Part shown: positions 9,456-20,607 of the stretch, one piece after another
Numbering within the stretch: the first letter of the stretch is position 1
Layout of the letters: each line of letters opens with the position of its first letter
From: Propionivibrio sp.
Lineage (GTDB): Bacteria > Pseudomonadota > Gammaproteobacteria > Burkholderiales > Rhodocyclaceae
Direction of reading: 5' to 3'
DNA length: 52,133 bases
Assembly: GCF_029255185.1 (NCBI RefSeq)
Contig: NZ_JAPUVO010000140.1
Span: 1-52,133 of the forward strand
Made by a program: the position numbers and the translations under genes
The notes under the pieces: generated by a model
Told to the model about the DNA's origin: nothing
Databases searched by the model: none
Seen by the model: only the letters and a program-made list of their open reading frames with translations

Positions 9456-10400
9456 TCAGACGACCGCGCCGTCCTCGTTGGCGCCTGCGATCTGCTTCTT
9501 GGCCTTGATGAAGTGTTCACGCGAAACGCCCAGCCACATCACCAGCGGGCTGGCGACGAGAACCGAGGAGTAGATGCCAAAGCAGATGCCGATGGTTAGC
9601 GCCAGTGCGAAGTAGTACAGGGTCGCGCCGCCGAACAGCAGCATCGACAGCACCATCAACTGTGTGCAGCCGTGCGTGATGATGGTGCGCGAGATGGTGC
9701 TGGTGATGGCGTGGTCAAGCACCTGCGGGGTACTCAGGCCGCGCATTTTCTTGAAGGTTTCACGAACACGGTCGAAGACGACGACCGATTCGTTGACCGA
9801 GTAGCCGAGCACGGCCAACACTGCGGCCAGTACGGAGAGCGAAAACTCCCACTGAAAGAAGGCAAAGAAGCCGAGAATGATGACGACGTCGTGAAGGTTG
9901 GCGATGATCGCCGAGACCGCGAAGCGCCACTCGAAGCGCAGCGCCAAGTAGATGACGATGCCGACAACGACCAGCAGCAGCGCCAGCGAGCCATTCTCGG
10001 CAAGTTCCTTACCGACCTGCGGACCGACGAATTCGACCCGGCGCAGCGTGGCGCCCGGAGCTTCAGTATTGAGTGCTGCCATCACCGCCTCGCCGATTTT
10101 TGTCGAGTTAAGTTCGCTCTTGAGCGGGAGGCGAATCATGACGTCATGGCTGGAGCCGAAGTTTTGCACGGCGATATCGGTGTAGCCCGATTTGTCCAGA
10201 CCCTGACGAATCTGTTCCAGATTGGCCGTCTGGGCGTAATTGACCTCGATCAGCGTGCCGCCGGTGAACTCGACGGAGAGGTGTAATCCGCGACTGAACA
10301 GGAAGAACACCGCCAGTAGAAAGGTGATCAGCGAAATGACGTTGAACATCAACGCATGGCGCATGAACGGGATGTCTTTTTTGATGCGAAAAAATTCCAT
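9456..10400 (-). CDS. secF: Protein translocase subunit SecF
   Basis: A 314-residue inner-membrane protein that, with SecD, uses the proton gradient to help complete Sec-dependent export. Helix 1 (about 16-35) leads into the periplasmic domain starting LHLSVEFTGGTLIEV, the SecF hallmark. Five more helices follow, with YSVNESVVVFDRVRE in the conserved cytoplasmic-side motif D..V..DR.RE and STISRTIITHGCTQL. Its start lies 12 bases after the secD stop. Last gene of the queA-tgt-yajC-secD-secF operon. Confidence 0.97.
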   Translation of the reverse strand: MEFFRIKKDIPFMRHALMFNVISLITFLLAVFFLFSRGLHLSVEFTGGTLIEVNYAQTANLEQIRQGLDKSGYTDIAVQNFGSSHDVMIRLPLKSELNSTKIGEAVMAALNTEAPGATLRRVEFVGPQVGKELAENGSLALLLVVVGIVIYLALRFEWRFAVSAIIANLHDVVIILGFFAFFQWEFSLSVLAAVLAVLGYSVNESVVVFDRVRETFKKMRGLSTPQVLDHAITSTISRTIITHGCTQLMVLSMLLFGGATLYYFALALTIGICFGIYSSVLVASPLVMWLGVSREHFIKAKKQIAGANEDGAVV

Positions 10401-10412
10401 CTTCTTGAGTCC

Positions 10413-12287
10413 TTATTTGGCTGGAGCCGCTTTGTTGCCCGGCTTCCAGATCTGACCGATGGCCAGTGATTCGAGCTTGCGGCGACGGCCGTAAATGAGG
10501 TTGATCAGCGCCCGCGAAACGACCACGGCGGAAAACAGCGAGGTCAGAATGCCCAGACAGTGCACCACGGCGAAGCCGCGTACCGGGCCGGAACCGAAGA
10601 TCAGCAGCGCAATGCCGGCGATCAGCGTGGTGATGTTCGAGTCGAGAATGGTGTCGAAAGCGCGTTCGTAACCGGTATGGATGGCCGCCTGCGGCGTTGA
10701 TCCGTTTCGCAGTTCCTCGCGGATGCGTTCGTTGATCAGGACGTTGGCGTCAATCGCCATGCCCAGCGCCAGCGCGATGGCGGCGATGCCCGGCAGGGTC
10801 AGCGTGGCCTGTAGCAGCGAGAGCAGGGCAACCAGGAATAGCAGGTTGGAGGCCAGGGCAATCACCGAAATGAATCCGAACAGCATGTAATAAAAAATCA
10901 TGAAGACGGAAATGGCGGCGAAGCCCCACATCGTCGAATGGAAACCCTTGGTGATGTTTTCTGCACCGAGGCTGGGGCCGATGGTGCGTTCCTCGATGAT
11001 CTCCATCGGCGCCGCGAGCGATCCGGCACGCAGCAGCAGTGCCGTGTCGTTGGCTTCCATGGTGCTCATGCTGCCGGAAATCTGTACCCGCCCGCCAGCA
11101 ATTTCGGTGCGGATCACCGGTGCCGTCACGACCTCGCCCTTGCCTTTTTCAATGAGCAGGATGGCCATCCGCTTGCCGACGTTTTCGCGCGTGATTTCCT
11201 TGAAGATGCGCGATCCGGCTGAGTCGAGGCTAAGGTGTACCGCCGCTTCCTGAGTCTGATTGTCGAAGCCGGGCTGGGCATCGGTCAGGCGGTCGCCAGT
11301 CAATACCACTTGCTTTTTGACCAGCAGAGGGCGACCGCCACGCTCAACGTAAAGCTCGGTGCCAAACGGGACCTGGCCGGTGGTGGCGGCTTCCAGCGCA
11401 CCGGGGCTGTCGTCGACCATGCGGATTTCCAGCGTTGCCGTGCGGCCCAGAATATCCTTGGCCTTGGCCGTGTCCTGCACACCCGGCAACTGGACCACGA
11501 TGCGGTCGGCGCCCTGTTGGGCGATTACCGGCTCGGCAACGCCGAGTTCATTGATCCGGTTGTGCAGCGTGCCCATGTTCTGCTTGATGGCGAATTCCTG
11601 AATGCGTTTCATCGCCGCTGGCTTAAGTGTGGCGTTAAGCTTCAGATCACTGCCATCGCCCTGGTCGGCGAGCAGCAGATCCGGCTGATTGTCGTCGAGT
11701 ATGGTGCGTGCCTTGTTGCGCGTGTCTTCATCGCGGAAGCGGATGACGATGCGCTCACCTTCACGGCTGATGCCGCCGTGACGAATATTCTTGTCGCGCA
11801 TCAGGCTGCGCAGGTCGGCACTGATTGAATCGAGGCGCTTGGTCAGCGCGCCTTTCATGTCCACTTGCAACAGGAAGTGGACGCCACCACGCAGGTCAAG
11901 GCCGAGGTACATCGGCAGCGCGCCCATACTGGTCAGCCATTGCGGCGAACTGGAGAGCAGATTGAGGGCGACGACGTACTGCGGGTCGCTGGCATCGGGG
12001 TTGAACTGCTTTTCGAGCAGATCCTTGGCCTTCAACTGAGTGTCGGTGTCATTGAGGCGAACCTTGACGCCATTGGTATCGAGGAAGGTTCCGCTGCTTT
12101 CGACGTTTGCCTGCTTGAGCGTCGCCACTACACGTTCGAGTGTTTTGGCGTCGACCTTGAGCGTAGCCTTGGCGCTGGACACCTGGACGGCAGGAGACTC
12201 GCCAAAGAAATTCGGCAGGGTATAGATGAAGCCGAACAGCAGTGCGAAGGCGACGATAAGGTATTTCCAGAGCGGATAGCGGTTCAT
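10413..12287 (-). CDS. secD: Protein translocase subunit SecD
   Basis: A 624-residue partner of SecF. The N-terminal helix (8-26) is followed by a large periplasmic domain with the family motif LGLDLRGGVHFLLQVD, and NRINELGVAEPVIAQQGADRIVVQLPG. The C-terminal membrane domain has GPSLGAENI, then LALGMAIDANVLINERIREE, which contains the conserved Asp, and RAFDTILDSNITTLIAGIALL. The length is normal for betaproteobacteria. The first residues NRYPLWKYLIV and the start codon match the family well. Confidence 0.97.
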   Translation of the reverse strand: MNRYPLWKYLIVAFALLFGFIYTLPNFFGESPAVQVSSAKATLKVDAKTLERVVATLKQANVESSGTFLDTNGVKVRLNDTDTQLKAKDLLEKQFNPDASDPQYVVALNLLSSSPQWLTSMGALPMYLGLDLRGGVHFLLQVDMKGALTKRLDSISADLRSLMRDKNIRHGGISREGERIVIRFRDEDTRNKARTILDDNQPDLLLADQGDGSDLKLNATLKPAAMKRIQEFAIKQNMGTLHNRINELGVAEPVIAQQGADRIVVQLPGVQDTAKAKDILGRTATLEIRMVDDSPGALEAATTGQVPFGTELYVERGGRPLLVKKQVVLTGDRLTDAQPGFDNQTQEAAVHLSLDSAGSRIFKEITRENVGKRMAILLIEKGKGEVVTAPVIRTEIAGGRVQISGSMSTMEANDTALLLRAGSLAAPMEIIEERTIGPSLGAENITKGFHSTMWGFAAISVFMIFYYMLFGFISVIALASNLLFLVALLSLLQATLTLPGIAAIALALGMAIDANVLINERIREELRNGSTPQAAIHTGYERAFDTILDSNITTLIAGIALLIFGSGPVRGFAVVHCLGILTSLFSAVVVSRALINLIYGRRRKLESLAIGQIWKPGNKAAPAK

Positions 12288-12376
12288 GTGGGCAGTGAGG
12301 AGTGAAGAGTAAGTGCTGCGGCGTAGGACGTGACGGAGTGGAGCACTTTACGCCTCACTTCCGCCCCCCTGTCTTC

Positions 12377-12730
12377 TTACAGATTTTTGAGCGTGCCTTT
12401 GGGCAGAACTAAGGTGATTGCGCCCTTCTGCATCTGGATCTCGACATTGTCAGCAATGGCGATCGAAACGAAGTCATCGCCGACCTTGGTGATGCGGCCA
12501 GCCAGACCACCCTGGGTGACGACTTCGTCGCCCTTGCCGAGGGCGCCGAGCAGTGTTTTGTGTTCCTTGGCTTTTTTCATCTGTGGGCGAACCATCAGAA
12601 AATAAAGCACAGCGAACATCAGAATGATCGGCAGGAACTGCGTGACGCTATCCATTGGTCCGGCGGCGGCAGCCGCAGTTTGAGCGTAGGCGTTACTGAT
12701 CAGCACATTAGTCTCCTGGGGGAAAAACAA
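12377..12730 (-). CDS. yajC: Sec translocon accessory subunit YajC
   Basis: A 117-residue inner-membrane protein of the SecDF-YajC complex. One transmembrane segment (about 31-47, FLPIILMFAVLYFLMVRP) is followed by QMKKAKEHKTLLGALGKGDEVVTQGGLAG, the conserved cytoplasmic domain. It lies 89 bases before secD and 23 bases after tgt in the operon. The 5' end has an Ala-rich stretch (YAQTAAAAAGP) usual in betaproteobacterial YajC. Confidence 0.95.
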   Translation of the reverse strand: MFFPQETNVLISNAYAQTAAAAAGPMDSVTQFLPIILMFAVLYFLMVRPQMKKAKEHKTLLGALGKGDEVVTQGGLAGRITKVGDDFVSIAIADNVEIQMQKGAITLVLPKGTLKNL

Positions 12731-12753
12731 AAAAACGATAGAAAATGAGCCGC

Positions 12754-14917
<2,164 letters not shown>

Positions 14918-14941
14918 GTGAAAAATTGTCGGCAGAGTGGC

Positions 14942-14970
14942 TTGTCGGTTAGGGTCGAATCGAGGATAAT
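14942..14970 (+). promoter_or_regulatory. Promoter of tRNA-Leu
   Basis: TTGTCG (14942-14947) and GATAAT (14965-14970) are separated by 17 bases and lie 34 bases before the tRNA 5' end. Confidence 0.6.
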
Positions 14971-15004
14971 TCGGCCTCCTTCAGTTCGTCTCGTGCGAAC
15001 CTTG

Positions 15005-15089
15005 GCCCCGATGGCGGAATCGGTAGACGCACGGGATTCAAAATCCCGCGCCGCAAGGCGTCCCAGTTCGACTCTGGGTCGGGGCACCA
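15005..15089 (+). tRNA. tRNA-Leu (anticodon CAA)
   Basis: An 85-base type II tRNA with encoded CCA. The acceptor stem GCCCCGA pairs with TCGGGGC; the anticodon arm CGGGA-TTCAAAA-TCCCG puts CAA at 15039-15041 (reads UUG). A long variable arm (CGCCGCAAGGCG region) and the TTCGA T-loop are present. Confidence 0.97.
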
Positions 15090-15147
15090 AAGATTACTTG
15101 TCTGATAGAGTTGGTTGATAAGGCCAGCAGCAGTTCACTAGAACCGG

Positions 15148-16056
15148 CTAAAGAATATCTGGATCCAGGCAGAAACGATTGCGCCCCGCTTCACGTGCGT
15201 TGATGAGCAGGGATTTGCTGCGTTCCAGAATCGCCGTCGAATTCTCTCCAGAGTATTCGGTGATGCCCCCGCTGACCGTTACAAACAGCCTGTCGTCGGT
15301 GACGGCCTGCAACTCGATAAGCGAGCGAAGGCGCTCCATCCCGATGATGGCGTCATTAAGTCGGACATTCGGTAAAATCAGCAGAAATTCATCGTTGCCG
15401 ATGCGGCCGACCATATCCATCTCGCGCACACTTTCGCGCAGTAGCTTGCCAATGCCGGCAAGTACCAACTCGCCTTTTTCCTGACCATGCTTTTGGCATA
15501 GTGACTGGAAAAAATCGACGTCAAGTTGTGCGACTGTGAACGGGGTGCCATAACGTTGTGCGCGGTGTATTTCGTTTTCGAGCAGTTGCGTGATGAAGCG
15601 ATGGTTGAAGGCGCCTGTCAGGGGGTCATGCGTTGTCAAATCGCCGATTTCACGTTGCAGGTCTTTCAGACGGGTCAGGTCGTCGAGTGTCAGGAGAACA
15701 CGGCGAACGCTCCCATTTTCCGAGAACACAGGCAGTGCATTGACGCTGAGCCAGGTGGTGTGGGCCTGCTCGTTGGTCAAGGCCATAATGCAGTCAAAAA
15801 CCGGTTGTGACGTGCGCAGCGCCAGGGTGAGCGGCAGGTCGTCATTGACCATGGTCTGGCCGCTTTCGTTCAACCAGTTGGGCGTGGCCCCTCCGAGCAG
15901 CTTGCCGGCCATATTGTTGTTCAGGAAAGGCGAAGCGTCGGAGGAAAAGACCATCAAACCGACGCCCAGACTGTCGAGCAATCCCGCGTAGCGTCTGATT
16001 TCATCGTCCTCAGCACAGGCGTTGGGCAAAGGCGAATAGCTGTTGGCAGAATTCAT
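15148..16056 (-). CDS. PAS-GGDEF protein with a variant GNDEF motif
   Basis: About 302 residues. An N-terminal PAS-like sensor (about 20-140; LDSLGVGLMVFSSDASPFLNN and WLSVNALPVF) is joined by DDLTRLKDLQREIGDL to a GGDEF domain beginning LTTHDPLTGAFNHRFITQLL. GGDEF enzymes make cyclic di-GMP from two GTP, but the signature here is GRIGNDEFLLILP: the second Gly is Asn, so activity is uncertain. No membrane segment exists if the ATG at 16056 is used. The frame is open to a TTG at 16128, which would add a short hydrophobic leader; neither start has a good ribosome site. Confidence 0.82.
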   Translation of the reverse strand: MNSANSYSPLPNACAEDDEIRRYAGLLDSLGVGLMVFSSDASPFLNNNMAGKLLGGATPNWLNESGQTMVNDDLPLTLALRTSQPVFDCIMALTNEQAHTTWLSVNALPVFSENGSVRRVLLTLDDLTRLKDLQREIGDLTTHDPLTGAFNHRFITQLLENEIHRAQRYGTPFTVAQLDVDFFQSLCQKHGQEKGELVLAGIGKLLRESVREMDMVGRIGNDEFLLILPNVRLNDAIIGMERLRSLIELQAVTDDRLFVTVSGGITEYSGENSTAILERSKSLLINAREAGRNRFCLDPDIL

Positions 16057-16155
16057 TCTGGGGCTATGGCTAAGCGAATTTCCGAATCGTAGCGCAAAGA
16101 AGGCGATGATCAGGCATAAACCTGACAATAGGTTTGAATGAGCAGACGAACGGGA

Positions 16156-17427
16156 TCATGTGGCGGCCAGTGCCTGATCGAGATCGGCCAGTAGATCGTC
16201 GATGTGCTCAATACCGATCGATAGGCGGATCATGTCTTCCGAGACGCCAGCCTTGGCCATTTCGTTCGCCCCGAGCTGGCGGTGAGTGGTTGTCGCCGGG
16301 TGACAGGCCAGAGATTTATTGTCGCCGATGTTCACCAGGCGGGTGAATAGTTGCAGTGCATCCTGGAAGCGGCCGCCGCCCTGACTTCCTCCTTTGACGC
16401 CGAAGGTGAGAATGCCGGAAGCGCGGCCACTCATGTATTTTTGCACCAGGGCATGATCCTTGTGTTCGGGCAGACCGGCGTAATTGACCCACGTCACTCT
16501 GGTGTGGCCTTTGAGGAATTCGGCAACTTTCTGCGCATTTTCGCAGATGCGGTCCATGCGCAGGGGCAGTGTCTCCAGGCCCTGCAGGATGAGAAAGGCA
16601 TTGAACGGTGACAGGGCGGCGCCCATGTTGCGCAGGGGGACGACGCGCGCACGTCCGATAAAGGCGGCAGCGCCAAGTGCTTCGGTATAGATGACGCCGT
16701 GGTAGGAGACGTCCGGTTCGTTGAGGCGCTTGAACTTCGCCTTGTGCTCGGCCCACGGGAATTTCCCGCTATCGACGATGATGCCGCCGATCGAGTTGCC
16801 GTGACCGCCAATGTATTTGGTCAGCGCATGCACCACGATGTCGGCGCCATGTTCGAAGGGGCGGCACAGGTAGGGTGAGGGTACGGTGTTGTCGACGATC
16901 AGAGGCACGCCATGGCGGTGGGCAATTTCGGCGAGTTGTTCGAAGTCGGTGACGTTGCCTAGCGGATTGCCGACCGACTCGCAAAAGATGGCCTTGGTCC
17001 GGGCGTCGATCAGCGTTTCGAAGGATGCCGGCTGGCTGTAATCGGCAAAACGCACCTCGATGCCGTACTGCGGCAGGGTATGGGCAAAGAGGTTGTAGCT
17101 GCCGCCATAGAGCGTTGACGCAGAGACGATGTTGTCGCCAGCTTCGGCGATAGTCATGATGGCGTAGGTGATGGCGGCCATGCCGGAGGCCAGCGCCAGT
17201 CCGGCAATCCCACCTTCCAGCGCGGCGACGCGCTTCTCGAGCACGTCCTGCGTCGGATTCATGATGCGCGTATAGATGTTGCCCGGGACCTTGAGATCGA
17301 AAAGATCAGCGCCGTGCTGCGTACTGTCGAAGGCGTACGAAGTGGTCTGGTAAATCGGGACGGCGACCGCCTTGGTCGTCGGTTCTGGGCTGTAGCCGGC
17401 GTGTACGGCGAGGGTCTCGAGTTTCAT
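16156..17427 (-). CDS. metY: O-acetylhomoserine sulfhydrylase
   Basis: A PLP enzyme of the Cys/Met metabolism family that makes homocysteine from O-acetylhomoserine and sulfide. The 423 residues contain TLAVHAGYSPEPTTKAVAVP, YTRIMNPTQDVLEKRVAALEGG, SASTLYGGSYNLFAHTLP, VDNTVPSPYLCRP and the PLP-lysine motif VHALTKYIGGHG. The extra length over cystathionine gamma-synthase (about 380) and the RFADYSQP region favour MetY. It lies alone on the reverse strand between lysS and the GGDEF gene, with GGAG... (tctcc on the + strand) just before the ATG. Confidence 0.93.
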   Translation of the reverse strand: MKLETLAVHAGYSPEPTTKAVAVPIYQTTSYAFDSTQHGADLFDLKVPGNIYTRIMNPTQDVLEKRVAALEGGIAGLALASGMAAITYAIMTIAEAGDNIVSASTLYGGSYNLFAHTLPQYGIEVRFADYSQPASFETLIDARTKAIFCESVGNPLGNVTDFEQLAEIAHRHGVPLIVDNTVPSPYLCRPFEHGADIVVHALTKYIGGHGNSIGGIIVDSGKFPWAEHKAKFKRLNEPDVSYHGVIYTEALGAAAFIGRARVVPLRNMGAALSPFNAFLILQGLETLPLRMDRICENAQKVAEFLKGHTRVTWVNYAGLPEHKDHALVQKYMSGRASGILTFGVKGGSQGGGRFQDALQLFTRLVNIGDNKSLACHPATTTHRQLGANEMAKAGVSEDMIRLSIGIEHIDDLLADLDQALAAT

Positions 17428-17478
17428 GGTGTCTCCAGAGGCGGTGTTGGATGTGACAGTCGAATACTAGCACTTGCG

Positions 17479-17571
17479 CTTCTTCGCGACGCAGCCTGCG
17501 CTGCGTCACTCAGGGCGCACCCCAAGAGTACTTCTTCGTAAGGTAGCGTTCGCTACCTTACTCAGGGCGCA
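17479..17571. repeat. Two tandem 52-bp repeat units with conserved flanks and different hairpins, after lysS
   Basis: Unit 1 is CTTCTTCG (17479-17486), a 21-base hairpin (17487-17507) and ACTCAGGGCGCA (17508-17519). Unit 2 is CTTCTTCG (17531-17538), a 21-base hairpin (17539-17559) and ACTCAGGGCGCA (17560-17571). The flanks are identical and exactly 52 bases apart. The hairpin stems differ (GACGCAGC/GCTGCGTC versus AAGGTAGCG/CGCTACCTT) yet both still pair. Unit 2 includes the last codons and stop of lysS, so unit 1 looks like a duplicated lysS 3' end. The hairpin after the stop may act as the lysS terminator. Confidence 0.7.
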
Positions 17572-19072
17572 TCTGTGGGAAAAGGATTACGTCGCGGATG
17601 TTGGCTGAATCGGTGAGCAGCATGACCAGGCGGTCGATGCCGATGCCGCAGCCGCCGGTCGGCGGGAGGCCGTATTCGAGAGCGCGGATGTAGTCGGCGT
17701 CGTAGAACATTGCTTCTTCGTCGCCAGCGTCCTTGGCCTTGGCTTGCTGCATGAAACGCGCCGCCTGGTCTTCCGGGTCATTAAGCTCGGAGAAGGCGTT
17801 GGCAATCTCGCGACCGACGATGAACAGTTCGAAGCGTTCGGTGATCTCCGGATTACTGTCGCTGCTGCGCGCCAATGGGCTGATTTCGGCCGGATAGTCG
17901 ATGATGAAGGTCGGATCCCACAGATCGGCTTCAGTCGTTTCTTCAAACATCAATAGTTGCAGCGTGCCCAGCCCCATGTCATTCTTGACCTCAACCTTCA
18001 TCGCTGTGAGTTTTTGCCTGAGCCACTGGCCATCATTCAATTGTTCGAGCGTGTATTGAGGGCGGTATTTGTGGATCGCTTCGACCATCGTTAGCCGGTC
18101 AAAAGGCTTGGACAGGTCGAGCGTGCGTCCCTGATACGCAAAGACTTCAGTGCCCAGTGCGTCGCGTGCCGCGTGGCGCAGCAGGCCTTCGGTGAAATCC
18201 ATCAACTTGCGGTATTCGGTATAGGCCTCGTAGAACTCCATCATGGTGAACTCGGGGTTGTGTCGTGGACTCATTCCCTCATTGCGGAAATTGCGGTTCA
18301 TTTCGAAGACTTTTTCGAAGCCGCCAACAACCAGTTTTTTCAGATAGAGCTCCGGCGCGATGCGCAGGAACAGTTCCATGTCAAGTGCATTGTGATGCGT
18401 CTTGAACGGGCGGGCCGAGGCGCCGCCGGGGATCGGGTGCATCATCGGCGTTTCGACTTCGAGGAAGCCGTGGTCGGTCATGTAGTTGCGGATCGACTGC
18501 ACGATGCGGCTGCGCGCGACAAACGTGAACCGCGACTGCTCGCTCATGATCAGGTCGAGGTAGCGCATGCGGTACTTCTGTTCTTGATCGGTGAGGCCGT
18601 GGAATTTTTCAGGCAGCGGGCGCAGCGACTTGGAGAGCAGCAGGATTTCCGAACACTGGACGGTCAGTTCTCCGGTTTTGGTGCGGAACAGGGTGCCGAC
18701 TGCGCCAATGATGTCGCCGATATCCCAGCGCTTGAAGGTGGCGTAGCTCTCTTCGCCAACCTTGTCGCGGGCAACGTAGAGCTGGATGCGGCCGGAGAGG
18801 TCGGCGATCGAGATGAAGGAGGCCTTGCCCATGACGCGCTTGAGCATGATACGGCCGGCAATCTTGACCTCGACCGGCGCCGCTTCGAGTTCTTCGCCGG
18901 GCTTGGCGGCGTAAACCTCGGCGATCTTGCCGGCAGTGTTTTCGCGGGAAAAATCGTTCGGGTAGGCCTTGCCGGTAGCGCGCCATTCAGCGAGTTTGAC
19001 CCGGCGCTCGGCGATGATGTGGTTTTCGTCCTGCGCAGCGGGGGCGGGCGTCGCGTTGCTTGGTTCGGACAT
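17558..19072 (-). CDS. lysS: Lysyl-tRNA synthetase (class II)
   Basis: Charges tRNA-Lys. The 504 residues show an N-terminal OB fold (about 60-170; [32 protein letters not shown]) that binds the anticodon, then class II motif 1 ([23 protein letters not shown]), motif 2 ([23 protein letters not shown]) and motif 3 ([13 protein letters not shown]). The ATG at 19072 (MSEPSNATP) is preferred; the frame is open to a TTG at 19090. It follows prfB in the same direction with a 46-base gap, the prfB-lysS order common in proteobacteria. Confidence 0.97.
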   Translation of the reverse strand: MSEPSNATPAPAAQDENHIIAERRVKLAEWRATGKAYPNDFSRENTAGKIAEVYAAKPGEELEAAPVEVKIAGRIMLKRVMGKASFISIADLSGRIQLYVARDKVGEESYATFKRWDIGDIIGAVGTLFRTKTGELTVQCSEILLLSKSLRPLPEKFHGLTDQEQKYRMRYLDLIMSEQSRFTFVARSRIVQSIRNYMTDHGFLEVETPMMHPIPGGASARPFKTHHNALDMELFLRIAPELYLKKLVVGGFEKVFEMNRNFRNEGMSPRHNPEFTMMEFYEAYTEYRKLMDFTEGLLRHAARDALGTEVFAYQGRTLDLSKPFDRLTMVEAIHKYRPQYTLEQLNDGQWLRQKLTAMKVEVKNDMGLGTLQLLMFEETTEADLWDPTFIIDYPAEISPLARSSDSNPEITERFELFIVGREIANAFSELNDPEDQAARFMQQAKAKDAGDEEAMFYDADYIRALEYGLPPTGGCGIGIDRLVMLLTDSANIRDVILFPQMRPE

Positions 19073-19118
19073 AGTGTGTCTCGCAATCAATGTTTGAAGT
19101 GAGGGGAAGGCGCCGGAC

Positions 19119-20223
19119 TCAGACGCCCTGTTTCAAGCTGGCTTCGATGAACTGGTCGAGATCGCCGTCGAGCACGCTCTGGGTGTGGCCGACTTCGACG
19201 TTGGTGCGTAGATCCTTGATGCGCGACTGGTCGAGCACGTAGGAGCGTATCTGGTGACCCCAGCCGATGTCGGTCTTCGAATCTTCGAGTTTCTGTTGTT
19301 CGGCTTGGCGCTTGCGAATCTCGGCTTCGTACATGCGCGATTTGAGCATGGCCATCGCCTCGGCGCGGTTGCGGTGTTGCGAGCGGTCGTTCTGGCACTG
19401 CACGACGATTCCCGTCGGGATGTGCGTGATACGCACCGCCGAGTCGGTCTTGTTGATGTGCTGACCGCCGGCTCCCGAGGCGCGGTAGGTGTCGACGCGC
19501 AGATCGGCCGGGTTGATGTCGATTTCGAACGAATCGTCGATTTCCGGGTAGACGAAGATCGAGCAGAAGCTGGTATGGCGACGAGCGTTGGAGTCGAACG
19601 GCGATTTACGGACCAAGCGATGAATGCCGGTTTCCGAACGCAGCATGCCGAAACAGTAGTCGCCGGTCAGCTTGATTGTCGCCGTTTTGATGCCAGCGAC
19701 ATCGCCCTCGGATTCTTCCATCACGTCGACGGTGTAGCCCTTGCGCTCGCCGTATTTGATGTACATGCGCAGCAGCATCGACGCCCAGTCCTGGGCTTCG
19801 GTACCACCGGCGCCGGACTGGATGTCGATGAAACAGTTGAGCGGGTCGGCCGGGTTGTTGAACATGCGGCGGAATTCGAGCGTCGCAATCCGCTTCTCGA
19901 TGTCGTCGACGTCGCTGGCCACGGCATTTAGCGTGTCATCATCGCCCTCCTCGCGCGCCATGGTAAACAACTCGTCAGCGTCTTTGAGGCCGTCGCTGAC
20001 CTGGTCAATGGTCAATACGACGTTTTCGAGCGATTTCTTTTCTTTGGAAAGTTCTTGCGCACGGTCTGTGTTATCCCAGACCTTCGGGTCTTCAAGCTCG
20101 CGTGATACGGCGCCTAGCTGATCGAATTTCTGATCGTAGTCAAAGATACCTCCGCAACTCGGTGGCGCGTTGGGCGAGATCCACGAGTCGGTTGGCGATG
20201 ATATTGAGCTGTTCGGCTTCCAT
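19119..20223 (-). CDS. prfB: Peptide chain release factor 2, with programmed +1 frameshift
   Basis: Releases nascent protein at UGA and UAA. The product is made from two frames: 20223-20143 ([20 protein letters not shown] to ..LRRYL) and, after skipping base 20142, 20141-19119 ([10 protein letters not shown] onward), 367 residues in all. The shift site reads CGGAGG-TAT-CTT-TGA-C on the minus strand: an internal Shine-Dalgarno GGAGG three bases before the slippery CTT and an in-frame UGA (20140-20142), the classic RF2 autoregulatory design. The SPF stop-codon recognition motif (RKSPFDS) and GGQ (GAGGQHINK) are present. A TATAAT (20254-20259) lies 31 bases before the ATG. It overlaps the upstream GIY-YIG reading frame. 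Confidence 0.96.
20140..20145 (-). promoter_or_regulatory. prfB programmed frameshift site
   Basis: Minus-strand CTT-TGA, followed by C, preceded by GGAGG and TAT. Low RF2 levels slow termination at UGA and allow the +1 slip CTT to TTT, giving full-length RF2. This is established for prfB in many bacteria. Confidence 0.95.
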
Positions 20224-20586
20224 GATTGTTCTGAGCACTGAAATAAACTGTGCATTATATACGCTGCCAGGGTTCGATCGAATGGCTGTACGGATGATTA
20301 AGGGCGCGTGTGTAGACAACTGCGCAACCAAAAGTCGTTTTGCCGCCGGCCTGAGTTGCTTGATCCGGTATTCGGCCTTCAAGGCGCTGGAGCGATCCGG
20401 ATAAGCCATGGTCGCCAGCAATCTGGCGGGCGGGTGGGTGCGCGTATAGCGGGCGCCTTTGCCGCTGACGTGGGCCGCATAGCGGGCCGCGACGTCCAGG
20501 GCGATGCCGGTGTAGATGCTGCCGTCAAGGCATTCAATCAGGTACAGGAACCAGGTGGCCGGCTGCGGCGCAGCGGCATTTTTCAC
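20140..20586 (-). CDS. GIY-YIG nuclease-fold protein that reads in frame into prfB
   Basis: Residues 11-90 form a GIY-YIG domain of the YhbQ/UPF0213 type: [22 protein letters not shown] carries the two Tyr motifs, [14 protein letters not shown] the conserved Arg/His region, and [14 protein letters not shown] the catalytic Glu. Single-domain relatives end near residue 95-100. Here no stop appears: the frame passes through about 30 unrelated residues, the prfB ATG and the first 26 codons of prfB to the UGA at the frameshift site, for 148 residues. A GTG at 20586 is the apparent start, with GAGGG about 13 bases upstream. A lost stop or a real overlap are both possible. Cellular role unknown. Confidence 0.75.
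   Translation of the reverse strand: MKNAAAPQPATWFLYLIECLDGSIYTGIALDVAARYAAHVSGKGARYTRTHPPARLLATMAYPDRSSALKAEYRIKQLRPAAKRLLVAQLSTHAPLIIRTAIRSNPGSVYNAQFISVLRTIMEAEQLNIIANRLVDLAQRATELRRYL
20254..20259 (-). promoter_or_regulatory. Candidate -10 box for prfB
   Basis: A perfect TATAAT on the minus strand, 31 bases before the prfB ATG and inside the 3' extension of the GIY-YIG frame. The -35 position (TTCGAT, 17 bases upstream) is poor. Confidence 0.4.
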
Positions 20587-20607
20587 GCTTGATGCGCCCT
20601 CTTCCGT

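Noticed and set aside
18173-19102. A 309-residue forward frame over lysS
   Set aside because: It is antisense to lysS motifs and has no recognisable signature.
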